A DNA stretch of 64,000 nucleotides from JACVRM01 sp963755085 (GCA_963755085.1 CAVWIN010000011.1:1-64000); one strand, 5' to 3'. Shown: positions 9,845 through 19,395, counted from the first letter of the stretch. A program made the numbers and translations. The notes: generated by a model not told the origin, from the letters alone.

Positions 9845-10612
9845 GTGCCGCCAGCATTCTCCGTTGTCACGCCCGTGTACAACGGCGCCATGTACCTGCC
9901 GCAGGCGCTCGACAGCGTCGCTGCGCTCTCGGTCGACCGCGAGCACATCGTGGTTGACGGCGGCTCGACCGACGGCACCGTCGAGATTCTCGAGGGTCGC
10001 GACGACCCGTCGCTCGAGTGGATCACGGAGCCCGACCGCGGTCAGACCGACGCCGTCAACAAGGGCCTCGCCCGAACGACGGGCGAGGTGATCGGCTGGC
10101 TCAACGCCGACGACGAATGGATGCCCGACGCGGTCGACCGTGCAGTGAACGCCATGCTCGCCGACCCGGGTATCGATGCCGTGTACGGCGGCATGGAGAT
10201 CGTCGACGAGAACGGCGCGATGCGCCGCCGCTACGTGCCCGCCCGCTGGAGCTGGAACCGCTACCTCTTCCTCGGCGACTACATCCCGACGCCGTCGATC
10301 CTCTTCCGCCGCCGTGTGTTCGAGCGCGTCGGCCCGCTCGACGAGCGCTACGTCGACGCCGCCGACTACGACTTCTACCTCCGCGTCTTCCACGGCGCGC
10401 GCGTCGAGAACCGCGGCGAGCCGCTCTTCCGGTTTCGCTACCACCCCGACTCGAAGACGGTGCGCGATGTCTGGGTGCAGCAGCGTGAGGCGCTCACCAT
10501 CCGCCGCACCTGGGCGCGGCGTCCATGGGACGCTCCGGTGATGACCGGCATCGACACCGTCAAGCGCTGGGTGCTTCCGAAGATCTCCCCCTGGCCGAAG
10601 CCGTTCGCGTGA
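9845..10612 (+). CDS. GT2 glycosyltransferase
   Basis: Intact 255-residue frame from GTG 9845. Motifs: 'FSVVTPVYNGAMYLPQALDS', 'HIVVDGGSTDGTVEIL', 'ITEPDRGQTDAVNKGLARTTGEVIGWLNADDEW' (metal DxD-type ADDE), 'PTPSILFRRRVFERVG' and 'DAADYDFYLRVF'. The VDGGSTDGT and DRGQTDA signatures mark the WcaA-like GT2 subgroup, also seen at 17848-18661 on the other strand. The end overlaps the next gene by GTGA. The transferred sugar is unknown. Confidence 0.85.
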   Translation: MPPAFSVVTPVYNGAMYLPQALDSVAALSVDREHIVVDGGSTDGTVEILEGRDDPSLEWITEPDRGQTDAVNKGLARTTGEVIGWLNADDEWMPDAVDRAVNAMLADPGIDAVYGGMEIVDENGAMRRRYVPARWSWNRYLFLGDYIPTPSILFRRRVFERVGPLDERYVDAADYDFYLRVFHGARVENRGEPLFRFRYHPDSKTVRDVWVQQREALTIRRTWARRPWDAPVMTGIDTVKRWVLPKISPWPKPFA

Positions 10613-11296
10613 GGCTCACTGTCCGCCACGTCTACGACTTCGGCGAGGACCGGCAGCTGGTCGGCGACGACCTCGTCCGGCCTCAGGCGTGGGACGCGCT
10701 GCGGACGCAGACCATCGGGCCGTTCGCGATGGCGCGCGATCGCGAGGAGCTCGAGCGCGTCGTCGACGAGCACCCCGAGATCGGCGAGCGCATGCGCGTC
10801 GTCGACGGGCTGCTCGGCGAGCGCCGTTTCGGGACGCTCGCCTCGTACGGCGTCGGGGGCGGCGTCCCGGAGGCGTGGCTCCAGCGGCTCTCCGAGCGTC
10901 CGGCTGACATTGACCGACTTCGGCCCCGACACCGTGGAGCGGCTGCATGCGCTCTTTCCGGGCGTGTCCGTCCGGCAGCACGACCTCCTGCGCGACGAGC
11001 CGCTGATCGCCAACGCGCACCTTTTCCACCGGATCGACACCGAGCTCGCGAACGCCGACTGGCGCCGCGTCTTCGAGCGCTTCGCCGATCGCACCGTGAT
11101 CGTCGTGGCCACCGAGGTGGCCGATCTGCGGCGGATCGCCGCGGAGGTTCGCCGCCGCCTGCAGAACCGCAACGTGAGCCGAGCCGGGTGGCTGCGCAAC
11201 CGCGCCGCCTTCGAGGCGCTGTTCCGGCGCACCCACCGGGCGACGCCGGTCGTCTTCAACGACCTCGACGGCTGGATCCTCGAGCCGCGTCCGTAG
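10609..11296 (+). CDS. Possible methyltransferase-fold protein of unknown function (one frameshift)
   Basis: Starts at GTG 10609 inside the stop of the GT2 gene. About 229 residues after joining two frames near 10905. The first half has 'MARDREELERVVDEHPEIGERMRVVDGLLGERRFGTLASYGVGGGVPEAWL', the second 'TLTDFGPDTVERLHALFPGVSVRQHDLLRDEPL...NAHLFHRIDTELANADWRRVFERFADRTVIVVATEVAD'. The order glycine-rich loop, acidic strand end, then an 'F-HRIDTEL' stretch resembles a SAM methyltransferase fold, but I do not recognise the family. Operon position suggests a glycan-modifying role. Confidence 0.6.
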
Positions 11297-11306
11297 ACTC
11301 GCCGCC

Positions 11307-12309
11307 GTGCCGGACTTCTCTCGCTACCGTGGGTCGCGCGTGCTCGTCACGGGCGGCCTGCGGGATTCATCGGCTCCCATCTGGCCGAGCGGCTCGTCGG
11401 CCTCGGCGCCGACGTCACGATCATCGACTCGCTGATCCCGGAGTACGGCGGCAATCCGTTCAACATCGCCGGCTTCGCGGACGGGGTGCACGTCAACTAC
11501 TCCGACATGCGCGACCCCTGGTCGATCCGCGTACCTCGTCCGGGGCCAGGATTTCATCTTCAACCTCGCCGGCCAGGTGTCGCACATCGACTCGATGCGC
11601 GACCCGCAGACCGACCTCGACATCAACTGCGTCAGCCAGCTGTCACTGCTCGAGGCGTGCCGCGAGAGCAATCGCGACGTCGTCGTCGTCTTCGCCGCGT
11701 CGCGCCAGCAGTACGGGCGCCCGCAGTTCGTGCCGGTCACCGAGGACCACCCGCAGGTGCCGGTCGACGTGAACGGCATCAACCTCGTGGCCGGCGAGAG
11801 CTACCACCTGCTCTACAACGACGTGTACGGAATCCGCGGCCGTCTCGCTGCGGCTGACGAACACCTATGGCCCACGCCTGCTGATGAAGCACGATCGCCA
11901 GGGCTTCATCACGACGTTCATCCGGCTGGCCGTCCAGGGAGAGCCGATCCGCGTGTTCGGCGACGGCTCCCAGCTGCGCGACTTCACCTACGTCGCGGAC
12001 GCGGTCGACGCATTCCTCGCCACCGCGCTCACCGAGGAGGCGTACGGTCTCCCGCTCAATGTCGGCGGCATCGAGCCCGTCTCGCTGCTCGATGTGGCGC
12101 TCCTGTGCCAGGAGATCGCGGGCACCGGCGGGACGGTGGAGACGGTTCCCTGGCCGGAGGAGCGCAAGAAGATCGACATCGGCTCGATCTACGTCGACCG
12201 CTCCCGGTTGACGGCGCTGACGGGCTGGGAACCGCGCGTCGGCCTCGCCGAGGGCCTCGCGGAGACGATCGCGTTCTACCGCGAGCACGGCGAGCATTAC
12301 TGGTCGTAG
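11307..12309 (+). CDS. NAD-dependent epimerase/dehydratase-family SDR, lacking YxxxK (frameshifted)
   Basis: Extended SDR of about 330 residues from GTG 11307. It has 'RVLVTGG' then 'GFIGSHLAERLVGLGADVTIIDSLIPEYGGNPFNI', 'NLAGQVSHIDSMRDPQTDLDINCVSQLSLLEACRE', 'FAASRQQYG', and after the active-site region 'LTNTYGPRLLMKHDRQGFITTFIRLAVQGEPIRVFGDGSQLRDFTYVADAVDA'. Frame steps lie near 11358, 11530 and 11845. Where the catalytic Tyr and Lys should stand, the sequence reads DVNGINLVAGE, so both are absent. It is UDP-glucose-4-epimerase-like overall, but activity is doubtful. Confidence 0.75.
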
Positions 12310-12360
12310 CGACGCCGCGCGGGCGGGAACGCCTGGCCCAGCAACTATCGTGTCCGCACC

Positions 12361-13234
12361 GTGGCCTTACGTGCGAGGACAACCCCAGCATCGATCGAGG
12401 AGCGCCCGTTCGTCGTCATCGAGCCGCCGCGCCGGCTCGATTCGCTCCATCTGCGCGAGCTCTGGGCGTACCGCGAGCTCCTGTACTTCCTGGTCTGGCG
12501 CGACGTCAAGGTCCGCTACAAGCAGACGCTCTTCGGCGGGCCTGGGCGGTGCTCCAGCCGCTCCTGCTGATGGTGGTCTTCACCATCTTCTTCGGGCATT
12601 TCGCTGAACGTTCCGTCGGACGGCGTGCCCTACCCGGTGTTCGTCCTCGCCGGCCTGGTGCCCTGGTTTCTCTTCTCGCAGTCGCCTGACGGCCGCCTCG
12701 GACAGCACGTCGTGCGAGCGCGGAGCTGCTGTCCGAAGGTCTACTTCCCGCGCCTGCTGCTGCCCGTCGCGGCGGCCGCAGCGCTCGTCCTCGACTTCGT
12801 GATCTCCTTCGTGCTGCTCCTGATCCTGATGATCTGCGTACGGGATCGACATCTCACTGCACCGTGCTCTGGATCGCTGCCGCTCACGGTGCTCTGCTGG
12901 ACGGCCGCGCTCGCCGTCGGGCATCTGGCTCTCGGCGCTCAACGTCCGGTACCGCGACGTCCGGTACGCGGTGCCGTTCCTCGATCCAGCTCTGGTTCTT
13001 CGCTCTCGCCGATCGCCTACCCGAGCTCGCCTGGTGCCCGAGAAGTGGCGCTGGCTCTACGGCCTGAACCCGATGGTCGGCGTCGTCGAGGGCTTCCGCT
13101 GGGCGCTGCTCGGGGCCGGGGCACCGCCCGGCTCGCGCCGTGCTCGTCGTCGGCGGTGATCGCCGTCGTCGTGCTCGTCACCGGCGTCGCTGTACTTCCG
13201 GCGCATGCGAGCGACCTTCGCGGACGTGATCTGA
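12361..13234 (+). CDS. ABC-2 polysaccharide export permease, Wzm-type (frameshifted)
   Basis: Membrane half of an ABC exporter that flips a lipid-linked polymer. GTG 12361 start; cytoplasmic N-terminus 'LDSLHLRELWAYRELLYFLVWRDVKVRYKQTLFG', then six hydrophobic segments including 'VLQPLLLMVVFTIFFGHFA', 'PYPVFVLAGLVPWFLFSQS', 'LLLPVAAAAALVLDFVISFVLLLILM' and the tail 'YGLNPMVGVVEGFRWALLG'. These are standard Wzm/TagG features. At least five frame steps occur between 12540 and 13190. The ATP-binding partner begins 2 bp after its stop. Confidence 0.85.
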
Positions 13235-13235
13235 G

Positions 13236-14507
13236 GTGTCCGATGCTCGTCGTCGAAGCGAAGGCCTCGGCAAGCGCTATCGGCTCGGCGACGGCCCAGT
13301 ACGCTACGGCGACCTGCGCGAGACGCTCGCGTCAGGCGCCAGGCGCCTCACGTCGACGCGGCGGCGGAGGCCGCGGGATCGCCGACGCGCGACCTCTGGG
13401 CGCTCCGCGACGTCTCCTTCGAGGTGCGCGAGGGCGAGGTCGTCGGCGATCATCGGCCGCAACGGCGCGGGCAAGCGCACGCTGCTGAAGATCCTCTCGC
13501 GCATCACCGAGCCCGACCGAGGGGCGGGCGGCGGATCCGCGGGCGGGTCGGCGAGCCTGCTCGAGGTCGGGACCGGCTTCCATCCGGAGCTGACCGGCCG
13601 CGAGAACATCTACCTGAACGGCGCGATCCTCGGGATGCGGCCGACAGGAGATCGCGCGGCAAGTTCGACGAGATCGTCGAGTTCTCCGAGATCGAGCCGC
13701 TTCCTCGACACGCCCGTGAAGCGCTACTCGAGCGGCATGTACGTGCGGCTCGCGTTCGCGGTCGCCGCACACCTCGAGCCGGAGATCCTGATCGTCGACG
13801 AGGTGCTCGCGGTCGGCGACGTCGAGTTCCAGCAGAAGTGCCTCGGGAAGATGCGCGACGTCGCCAGCAGCGGCCGGACGGTCCTCTTCGTCAGCCACAA
13901 CATGCAGGCGGTCTCGACGCTGACGCAGCGCGCCATCCTGCTCGAGCGCGGCCGGATCGCGAGCAGCGGCGCGACGCAGGACGTGATCGCCGACTACCTG
14001 CGCGGCGGCGCGCCCGACGGCGCCGTCTACACCGCGCCCCCGGGAGTCGGGGGGCCGCGCGTCGAGGAGGTCGAGGTGCTGACGAGCGAGCGGAACAACG
14101 TCCAGTCGAACGGCGAGGCAATGGAGGTGCGCGTCGTATTCTCGACGCCGCGGCCGCTGAAGTCGGCGGCCGTCTCCGTGCAGGTCTGCGACGCGCTGCA
14201 GCGCCCGATCGTGCACCTGTGGACGTTCGACTCCGAGCGGCAGATGGCGCGCACGCCGGGAACCTACGAGCTCCGCTGCGTGATCCCGAAGCTGCGCCTG
14301 TACATGGGCCGCTACACGCTCACCGTCCACTTCTCCGGCGGCCGGGAGAAGCTGGAGGAGCTCGAAGGCATCTGTCCCTTCGAGGTCGTCATGTACGGGC
14401 GGCAGCGCGAGTACGACTGGCAGCCGGGAACGTGCACCTACCTCGAGGACTGCGACTGGGAGGTCAGCCGCCCGGCGGAGCAGCGGACGGCTGTGAACTT
14501 GCCGTGA
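13236..14507 (+). CDS. ABC transporter ATPase with carbohydrate-binding tail, Wzt-type (frameshifted)
   Basis: Powers the upstream Wzm and carries a polymer-recognition tail. About 420 residues: 'GLGKRYRLGDGP', 'ALRDVSFEVREGEVVGIIGRNGAGKRTLLKIL' (Walker A), 'LLEVGTGFHPELTGRENIYLNGAILGM', 'YSSGMYVRLAFAVAAHLEPEILIVDEVLAVGD' (signature and Walker B), 'FVSHNMQAV'. From about residue 270 a Wzt C-terminal Ig-like domain follows. Start is GTG 13236 or ATG 13243 after a one-base correction; the latter gives a better first strand. Other frame steps lie near 13440, 13520 and 13650. Walker A reads GKRT, not the usual GKST. Confidence 0.85.
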   Translation: MSDARRRSEGLGKRYRLGDGPVRYGDLRETLASGARRLTSTRRRRPRDRRRATSGRSATSPSRCARARSSAIIGRNGAGKRTLLKILSRITEPDRGAGGGSAGGSASLLEVGTGFHPELTGRENIYLNGAILGMRPTGDRAASSTRSSSSPRSSRFLDTPVKRYSSGMYVRLAFAVAAHLEPEILIVDEVLAVGDVEFQQKCLGKMRDVASSGRTVLFVSHNMQAVSTLTQRAILLERGRIASSGATQDVIADYLRGGAPDGAVYTAPPGVGGPRVEEVEVLTSERNNVQSNGEAMEVRVVFSTPRPLKSAAVSVQVCDALQRPIVHLWTFDSERQMARTPGTYELRCVIPKLRLYMGRYTLTVHFSGGREKLEELEGICPFEVVMYGRQREYDWQPGTCTYLEDCDWEVSRPAEQRTAVNLP

Positions 14508-15202
14508 TCGACGGCCTGCGCTCGCGCCTGGGGCGCAAGGAGGAGCGCGTCTCCGAGGAGGACGCCGTCCTCGGCCAGCTCGCCGGCTACTCGGTCGCCG
14601 GTCTGCCGGTGGTCTCGAGCATCTACGCGCTCGCCCGCGACGTCGTCACGCGGGGCGTCCCGGGCGACGGCGTCGAGTGCGGCGTCTACAACGGCGGCAC
14701 CGCGGGCGCGATGGGCTATGCACTCGCGCCCGCGGGCCGGCATGTCTGGCTCTATGACTCATTCGCTGGCATGCCGCCGACGCGCGACGTCGACGGCGAG
14801 GTCGCCGCCACCTTGGTCGGCACGTACGTCGGATCGGTCGAGCGCGTGCGCGAGGCGCTCGAGCTGGCTTCCGTTCCGCCCACGGGCGCGACGATTCGGG
14901 AAGGGCTGTTCGAGGACACGTTCCGCGAGAAGCTGCCCGAGCGAGTGGCGTTCCTGCACATCGACGCCGACTGGTACGACAGCGTCACGCTTGCGCTCGA
15001 CACCTTCTATGACCGGGTCTCGGACGGCGGGATCGTCGTGCTCGACGACTTCGGCCACTGGGAGGGCTGCCGCGAGGCGTACTACGACTTCGTCGCGCGC
15101 CGGGGCATCAAGCCGCTGCTCGAGCGATTCGGACACACGGAGGCCTTCTGGGTGAAAGGGCGGACGCACAACCGCGACGTCGAGCGTCCCTGGACGCAGT
15201 AG
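14504..15202 (+). CDS. TylF/MycF-type O-methyltransferase
   Basis: Intact 232-residue frame from GTG 14504, overlapping the Wzt stop by GTGA. Family features: 'GVPGDGVECGVYNGGTAGAMGYAL' (SAM motif I), 'HVWLYDSFAGMPPTRDVDGE', 'TIREGLFEDTFREKLPERVAFLHIDADWYDSVTLALDTFYDRVSDGGIVVLDDFGHWEGCREA'. The HIDADWYDS and LDDFGHW motifs provide the metal-binding acids of macrocin-type sugar O-methyltransferases. Placed beside the exporter, it may add a terminal methyl group, a known length-control mark in ABC-dependent O-antigens; here that is inference. Confidence 0.85.
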   Translation: MIDGLRSRLGRKEERVSEEDAVLGQLAGYSVAGLPVVSSIYALARDVVTRGVPGDGVECGVYNGGTAGAMGYALAPAGRHVWLYDSFAGMPPTRDVDGEVAATLVGTYVGSVERVREALELASVPPTGATIREGLFEDTFREKLPERVAFLHIDADWYDSVTLALDTFYDRVSDGGIVVLDDFGHWEGCREAYYDFVARRGIKPLLERFGHTEAFWVKGRTHNRDVERPWTQ

Positions 15203-15209
15203 CCCGTCC

Positions 15210-15986
15210 CATGCCCGATCGCTCCACCATCGAGGGGTACTACGACGACCGCGGCGGTGAGCGGCTGGGGCGGGTTCCCGCCGGCTGATGGACGACGAAT
15301 TCCTCGGGCTGAAGCTCGAGTCGGACAACCTCGACTTCTACTTCGTGCGCTCAGAGATCGAGCGGTTCCTGCGCGCACACGCCGGCGAGCTCCACTGCCG
15401 CCTGCTCGACATCGGGGCGGGGTACGCGCCCTACCGGGAGCTGCTCACGTCGCCGCCGAGCCGCGTCACGGAGTACGTCACGCTCGACCTCGCGGGCAAC
15501 CTGTACCAGCCGGCGGACGTCGTGTGGGACGGCGCGACGATGCCGTTCGACGACGGGAGCGTCGACTGCGCGCTCGCCACGGAGCTGTTCGAGCACTGTC
15601 CCGACCCGGGACACGTGATGGCCGAGGCCTGCCGCGTCCTGAGGCCGGGCGGGTTCCTGCTCTTCACCGTTCCGTTTCTCTGGCCGCTGCACACCGTTCC
15701 CGGGGACGAGTACCGCTTCACACCGTTCTCGCTGGATCGGCTGCTCCGGAACGCGGGCTTCGGCGGGGTCGAGATCGCTCCGATCGGCGGCTGGAATGCG
15801 AGCCTGGCCCAGATGCTCGGGCTCTGGATCCGGCGCAAGCCGATGACGAAGTCGGCGCGCTGGACGCTCTCGCGGCTTGGGCGTCCGGTCGTCTGGAGCC
15901 TACTCGCGCGTGACCGCCCGCCCGCCGAGTTCGGTGAGAGCACCATGGTCGCCGGGCTCTGCGGGAAGGCGACGAAGGCCGAGTGA
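15210..15986 (+). CDS. SAM-dependent methyltransferase (start region frameshifted)
   Basis: The secure part starts at ATG 15288 and runs 232 residues: 'CRLLDIGAGYAPYRELL' (motif I), 'YVTLDLAGNLYQPADVVWDGATMPFDDGSVDCALATELFEHCPDPGHVMAEACRVLRPGGFLLFTVPFLWPLH', 'RFTPFSLDRLLRNAGF'. This is a type 11 methyltransferase. An upstream ATG at 15210 opens a frame (MPDRSTIEGYYDDRGG) that hits a stop touching 15288; a one-base correction would join them, and homologues often have such a YYDD leader. The next gene overlaps by GTGA. The acceptor is unknown. Confidence 0.75.
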
Positions 15987-17122
15987 GCACGCCGCTGGCG
16001 GTGGTCGCGCCGCAGATCGGCGCGCGCTCCGAGACCTTCGTGCGCCGTCACATGGAGGATCTCCTTCCCTCCGGGACGTCCGTCATCGTCCATTCGGCGC
16101 GCCCGCCGTATGCCGGGCACTGGACGGTCGATGCCCCGCTGCTGAATCTCAACGAGCCGGATCCCGCGCTCGGCTGGCGCCCGCGTCCGCGCTGGCTGCC
16201 GCCGAGAGCGAACCCCGACGGCTTCGACATCGCGCGCTGGTTCCTGCGCAAGCACGAGGTGCGCGTGCTCATGGTCGAGTACCTCGACGTGGCCCTCACG
16301 TGGCTGCCGGTCGCACGGGAGCTCGGCATCCGCTTCTTCGCGCACGCGCACGGCTACGACGTGTCGGAGCGGCTCCGCGATCCGGCCTGGCGCGAGCGCT
16401 ACCTCGCGCTTGCCGGGGCGGACGGCATCGTCACGGTCAGCTCCCACAGTCGTGACCGTCTCGTCGAGCTCGGCCTTCCCGCCGAGCGCATCCGGGCCGT
16501 TCCGTGCGGCGTCGACGTCCCGGCGTCGCCGCCGTCGCGCGCCGGATCGGACACCGTCACCTGCCTGGCCGTCGGTCGGCTCGTGGTGAAGAAGTCCCCG
16601 GTCTTCCTGCTCGACGCATTCCGGCGGGCCGCGGAAGCCGAGCCTGGGCTTCGGCTCGAGATCGTCGGCGACGGCGAGCTCCTCCCGGTGGCCGAGCACT
16701 TCGTGCACGCATTCGATCTCGGCGACCTGGTGACGCTGCACGGCGCGCAGCCGCCCGAGTTCGTGGCCGACGCGATGGCACAAGCTGACATCTTCGTGCA
16801 GCACAGCGTGGTCGATTCCACGAACGGCGACGAGGAGGGCCTGCCCGTCTCGATCCTCGAGGCGATGGCGAACGCCCTTCCGGTCGTCAGCACGCGCCAC
16901 GCGGGGATCGGCGAGGCCGTCGACGACGGCGTCACTGGGTTCCTCGTCGCCGAGGGCGACAGCCCGGCGATGGGCGAGCGCATCGCCGGGCTAGCGCGCG
17001 ACGCCTCCCTGCGGAACCGGCTCGGCGTCGCCGGCTGGCGCCGGGCGGGCGAGGCGTTCTCATGGCCCGGCGAGCGGGCAGCCCTGCTCGAGGTTCTCGG
17101 GCTCGCCGGCGAGGCGTCCTGA
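15983..17122 (+). CDS. GT4 glycosyltransferase
   Basis: Intact 379-residue GT-B enzyme from GTG 15983. The N-terminal Rossmann domain has 'LAVVAPQIGARSETFVRRHMEDLLP', and the pivot 'HAHGYDVSERLRD' precedes 'GIVTVSSHSRDRLVELGLPAERIRAVPCGVDV'. The C-terminal domain has 'TCLAVGRLVVKKSPVFLLDAFRRA', 'LRLEIVGDGELLP' and 'EEGLPVSILEAMANALPVVSTRHAGIGEAV' (the E-x7-E donor-phosphate region). The 'SETFVRRH' start is typical of colanic-acid-type transferases. It is embedded in a run of overlapping genes. Confidence 0.88.
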   Translation: MSTPLAVVAPQIGARSETFVRRHMEDLLPSGTSVIVHSARPPYAGHWTVDAPLLNLNEPDPALGWRPRPRWLPPRANPDGFDIARWFLRKHEVRVLMVEYLDVALTWLPVARELGIRFFAHAHGYDVSERLRDPAWRERYLALAGADGIVTVSSHSRDRLVELGLPAERIRAVPCGVDVPASPPSRAGSDTVTCLAVGRLVVKKSPVFLLDAFRRAAEAEPGLRLEIVGDGELLPVAEHFVHAFDLGDLVTLHGAQPPEFVADAMAQADIFVQHSVVDSTNGDEEGLPVSILEAMANALPVVSTRHAGIGEAVDDGVTGFLVAEGDSPAMGERIAGLARDASLRNRLGVAGWRRAGEAFSWPGERAALLEVLGLAGEAS

Positions 17123-17904
17123 CGCGACTCGCCGGACTCGTCCACCGGGTGCGCGACCCGCGCGCGCCGGGGTGGGCTTGCCCCGTCTGCGGCTACCGCG
17201 GCGCCTTTCGCACCGTCACGACTCCGTACGGCGCCAGGCCGTACGCCGACTGCCCGCGCTGCGGCGCCGGCGAGCGCGACCGCCTCCAGCGCCTCGTGCT
17301 CGCAGAGCGCATCGCGCCTGCCGTCGAGCTCGACCGGATGCGCGTGCTGCACGTCGCCCCCGAACGGTTTGTCACGGAGTTCCTGCGGCCGCGCGTCGCC
17401 GCGTACGAGACCGCCGACATCAGCGCTGAGAACGTCGATCACGAGGTCGACCTGCGCGACCTGCCGTTCGCCGACGGCTCGTACGACCTCGTGTACGCGT
17501 CGCACGTGCTCGAGCACATCGACGACGATCGCCGCGCGCTCAGCGAGGTCCGGCGCGTCCTCTCCGGAGACGGTCTCGCGATCCTGCCGGTGCCGATCGT
17601 CCAGCAGGCGACCGTCGAGTACGGCGAGCCGCTCGAGGCGGAGCACGTGCGCGCGCCCGGGCGCGACTACTTCGACCGCTACCGCGAGCAGTTCGCTCGC
17701 GTCGACGTCTTCAGCTCGGAGGATTTCCCCGCCGAGCACCAGCTCTACGTCTATGAGGACCGGACGCGCTACCCCTCGGACGACTGTCCGCGCCGGACGC
17801 CGACCCCGGGCGAGCGGCACCTCGACTTCGTCCCCCTCTGCTGGCGCTCAGCCGATACGCGCGGCGGTCTCGGGGACGGGCGGCAGCACGCCGACCCGGC
17901 GTAG
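17119..17904 (+). CDS. SAM-dependent methyltransferase with N-terminal zinc ribbon
   Basis: About 260 residues. Two CPxCG knuckles open it ('WACPVCGYRGAF' and 'YADCPRCGAGERDRLQRL'), a likely zinc ribbon. A methyltransferase fold follows: 'MRVLHVAPERFVTEFL', 'YETADISAENVDHEVDLRDLPFADGSYDLVYASHVLEHIDDDRRALSEVRRVLSGDGLAILPVPI'. The start is unclear: CTG 17119 overlaps the previous stop as CTGA, while GTG 17149 is the first ordinary start codon. The 3' end overlaps the convergent GT2 by 57 bp; the true end may be slightly earlier. Confidence 0.75.
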   Translation: MTRLAGLVHRVRDPRAPGWACPVCGYRGAFRTVTTPYGARPYADCPRCGAGERDRLQRLVLAERIAPAVELDRMRVLHVAPERFVTEFLRPRVAAYETADISAENVDHEVDLRDLPFADGSYDLVYASHVLEHIDDDRRALSEVRRVLSGDGLAILPVPIVQQATVEYGEPLEAEHVRAPGRDYFDRYREQFARVDVFSSEDFPAEHQLYVYEDRTRYPSDDCPRRTPTPGERHLDFVPLCWRSADTRGGLGDGRQHADPA

Positions 17905-18661
17905 GAGCCGCGGCAACCCGGTCGCGTCGACCACCGGCGCCGCGCGGAGCGCGATCCGCTCGCGGCGCGTGAGCCGGTCGCGGAAGAGCGTCGCGAACCG
18001 CTGCTGCTCCCGCGTGAAGTCGTCGGGGTTCCACGACTTCGCCTCGGGATGGACGACGCGGACGGCGAGCTCCTGCTCGATCGTCGCGGGTAGGTGGCCG
18101 TCGAAGGCGAGCCGCAGCCCGAATTCGGTGTCGAAGACGTAGTGCATGTCGCGGCGGAACATGCCGTAGCGGTCGAAGACGTCGACGCCGCCAGAAGGTC
18201 GCCGCCTGCGGCACACCCCACGGCCCGAGGATCCACCAGATGCGCCGCTTCGGCGGCGGCTGCGGCCACCAGACCTCGGTCGGCTTGCCGTCGGCGTCGA
18301 CGAAGCGGGCGCCGCCGACCGCCCACAGGGCGTCGCTCGACTCGAGCGCGCCGACTGCGGCCGCGAACGCGCCCGGGAGGTAGTAGTCGTCGCTGTTGAT
18401 GTAGGCGACGATGTCGCCCGTCGCTCGTGCGAGCCCCTTGTTCAGCGCGTCCGTCTGCCCCTCGTCGCGCTCGCTCACCCACCAGGAGAGCCGGTCGTCG
18501 TAGCGCTCCAGGATCTCGGCCGAGCCGTCGGTGGAGCCGCCGTCGACGACCAGGTACTCCAGGTTCTCGTAGCCCTGGCCGAGCACCGAGTCGAGGGTGC
18601 GCTCGAGGAAGTCCGCCTGGTTGTACGACGGCGTGATGATCGTCAGACGCGGGCCGGTCAC
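17848..18661 (-). CDS. GT2 glycosyltransferase (one frameshift)
   Basis: About 271 residues from 18661. Motifs: 'LTIITPSYNQADFLERTLDSVLGQGYENLEYLVVDGGSTDGSAEIL', 'SERDEGQTDALNKGLARATGDIVAYINSDDYYLPGA' (SDD metal site), 'GPWGVPQAATFWRR', then after a step near 18195 'VDVFDRYGMFRRDMHYVFDTEFGLRLAFDGHLPATIEQELAVRVVHPEAKSW'. This is the WcaA-like subgroup, paralogous in motifs to the gene at 9845. Its ATG overlaps the stop of the upstream methyltransferase (ATGA). Confidence 0.82.
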
Positions 18662-19362
18662 GCGGCCGCGAGCACGAAGAGCCCGAGGGCGTAGAACGAC
18701 GGCGACGACGGCGTGGCGAGCGCGCGCTTCCGGCTCGTCGCCGTCCAGGTGCGCCCCTCCTTCGCCCAGTACTGCTCCTCCACGATGCGGTAGCGCTCGA
18801 GGAGCCGCGCCAGCCGCGTCTCGCCGTAGACGCGGTGGTACGGCGGGAAGACGCCGTCGCGGCCGACCGGCACCGTGAGGATGTGACGGCCGTCGTCGGC
18901 GAGGGCCGCGGCCAGCACCGCCATCGCCTCGAGATCGCCGTCCGGCTCGTCGCCGGACCCGTAGCGGCCGGGCAGGCCGACATGCTCAACGGACGAGCAG
19001 TTCACGATCTGGTCGAACCGGCGGTCGCCGAGCGGCCGGGCGAGCACGTCCGCGTGCAGGTACTCGACTCGCGGGTGCGTGTACTCGGGCCGGACGTCCT
19101 CGCGGTCGAGTGCGACCACGTCATGCCCGCGCTGCGCAGCCGCGAGCGAGAGGAATCCGATGTCGGCGCCGAAGTCGAGCGTCGTCCCGGGACCGTCGGC
19201 GAGGCGCGCCATGCAAAACGACCATTCGACCCAGCGGTCGCCCGAGAGCGACGGCCCGCCGTTTGCGCGGACGCGCTGCGACGCCCGCGTCGCGAGGTCG
19301 CCGGCGACCCCGAGGGCGTACGCGCTGCCGCGCCGCGCGAAGGTGGTGAAACTGCCGGTCAC
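18658..19362 (-). CDS. SAM-dependent methyltransferase-like protein
   Basis: Intact 234-residue frame from GTG 19362. 'RWVEWSFCMARLADGPGTTLDFGADIGFLSLAAAQRGHDVVALDRED' is a SAM motif I with DFGADIG, followed by 'VEYLHADVLARPLGDRRFDQIVNCSSVEHVGLPGRYG' and 'DGDLEAMAVLAAALADDGRHILTVPVGRDGVFPPYHRVYGETRLARLLERY'. The CSSVEHVGLPGRYG stretch recurs in a set of polysaccharide-locus methyltransferases. It overlaps the downstream GT2 by ATGA. The gap to the divergent CgeB-like gene is about 33 bp. Confidence 0.75.
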   Translation of the reverse strand: MTGSFTTFARRGSAYALGVAGDLATRASQRVRANGGPSLSGDRWVEWSFCMARLADGPGTTLDFGADIGFLSLAAAQRGHDVVALDREDVRPEYTHPRVEYLHADVLARPLGDRRFDQIVNCSSVEHVGLPGRYGSGDEPDGDLEAMAVLAAALADDGRHILTVPVGRDGVFPPYHRVYGETRLARLLERYRIVEEQYWAKEGRTWTATSRKRALATPSSPSFYALGLFVLAAA

Positions 19363-19395
19363 GGCGCGGAACGATAGTCGTCTACGCTCGCACCC

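Noticed and set aside
8726..10444. 572-codon minus-strand frame
   Set aside because: Shadow of two intact GT2 genes and a methyltransferase on the plus strand; no motif on the minus strand.
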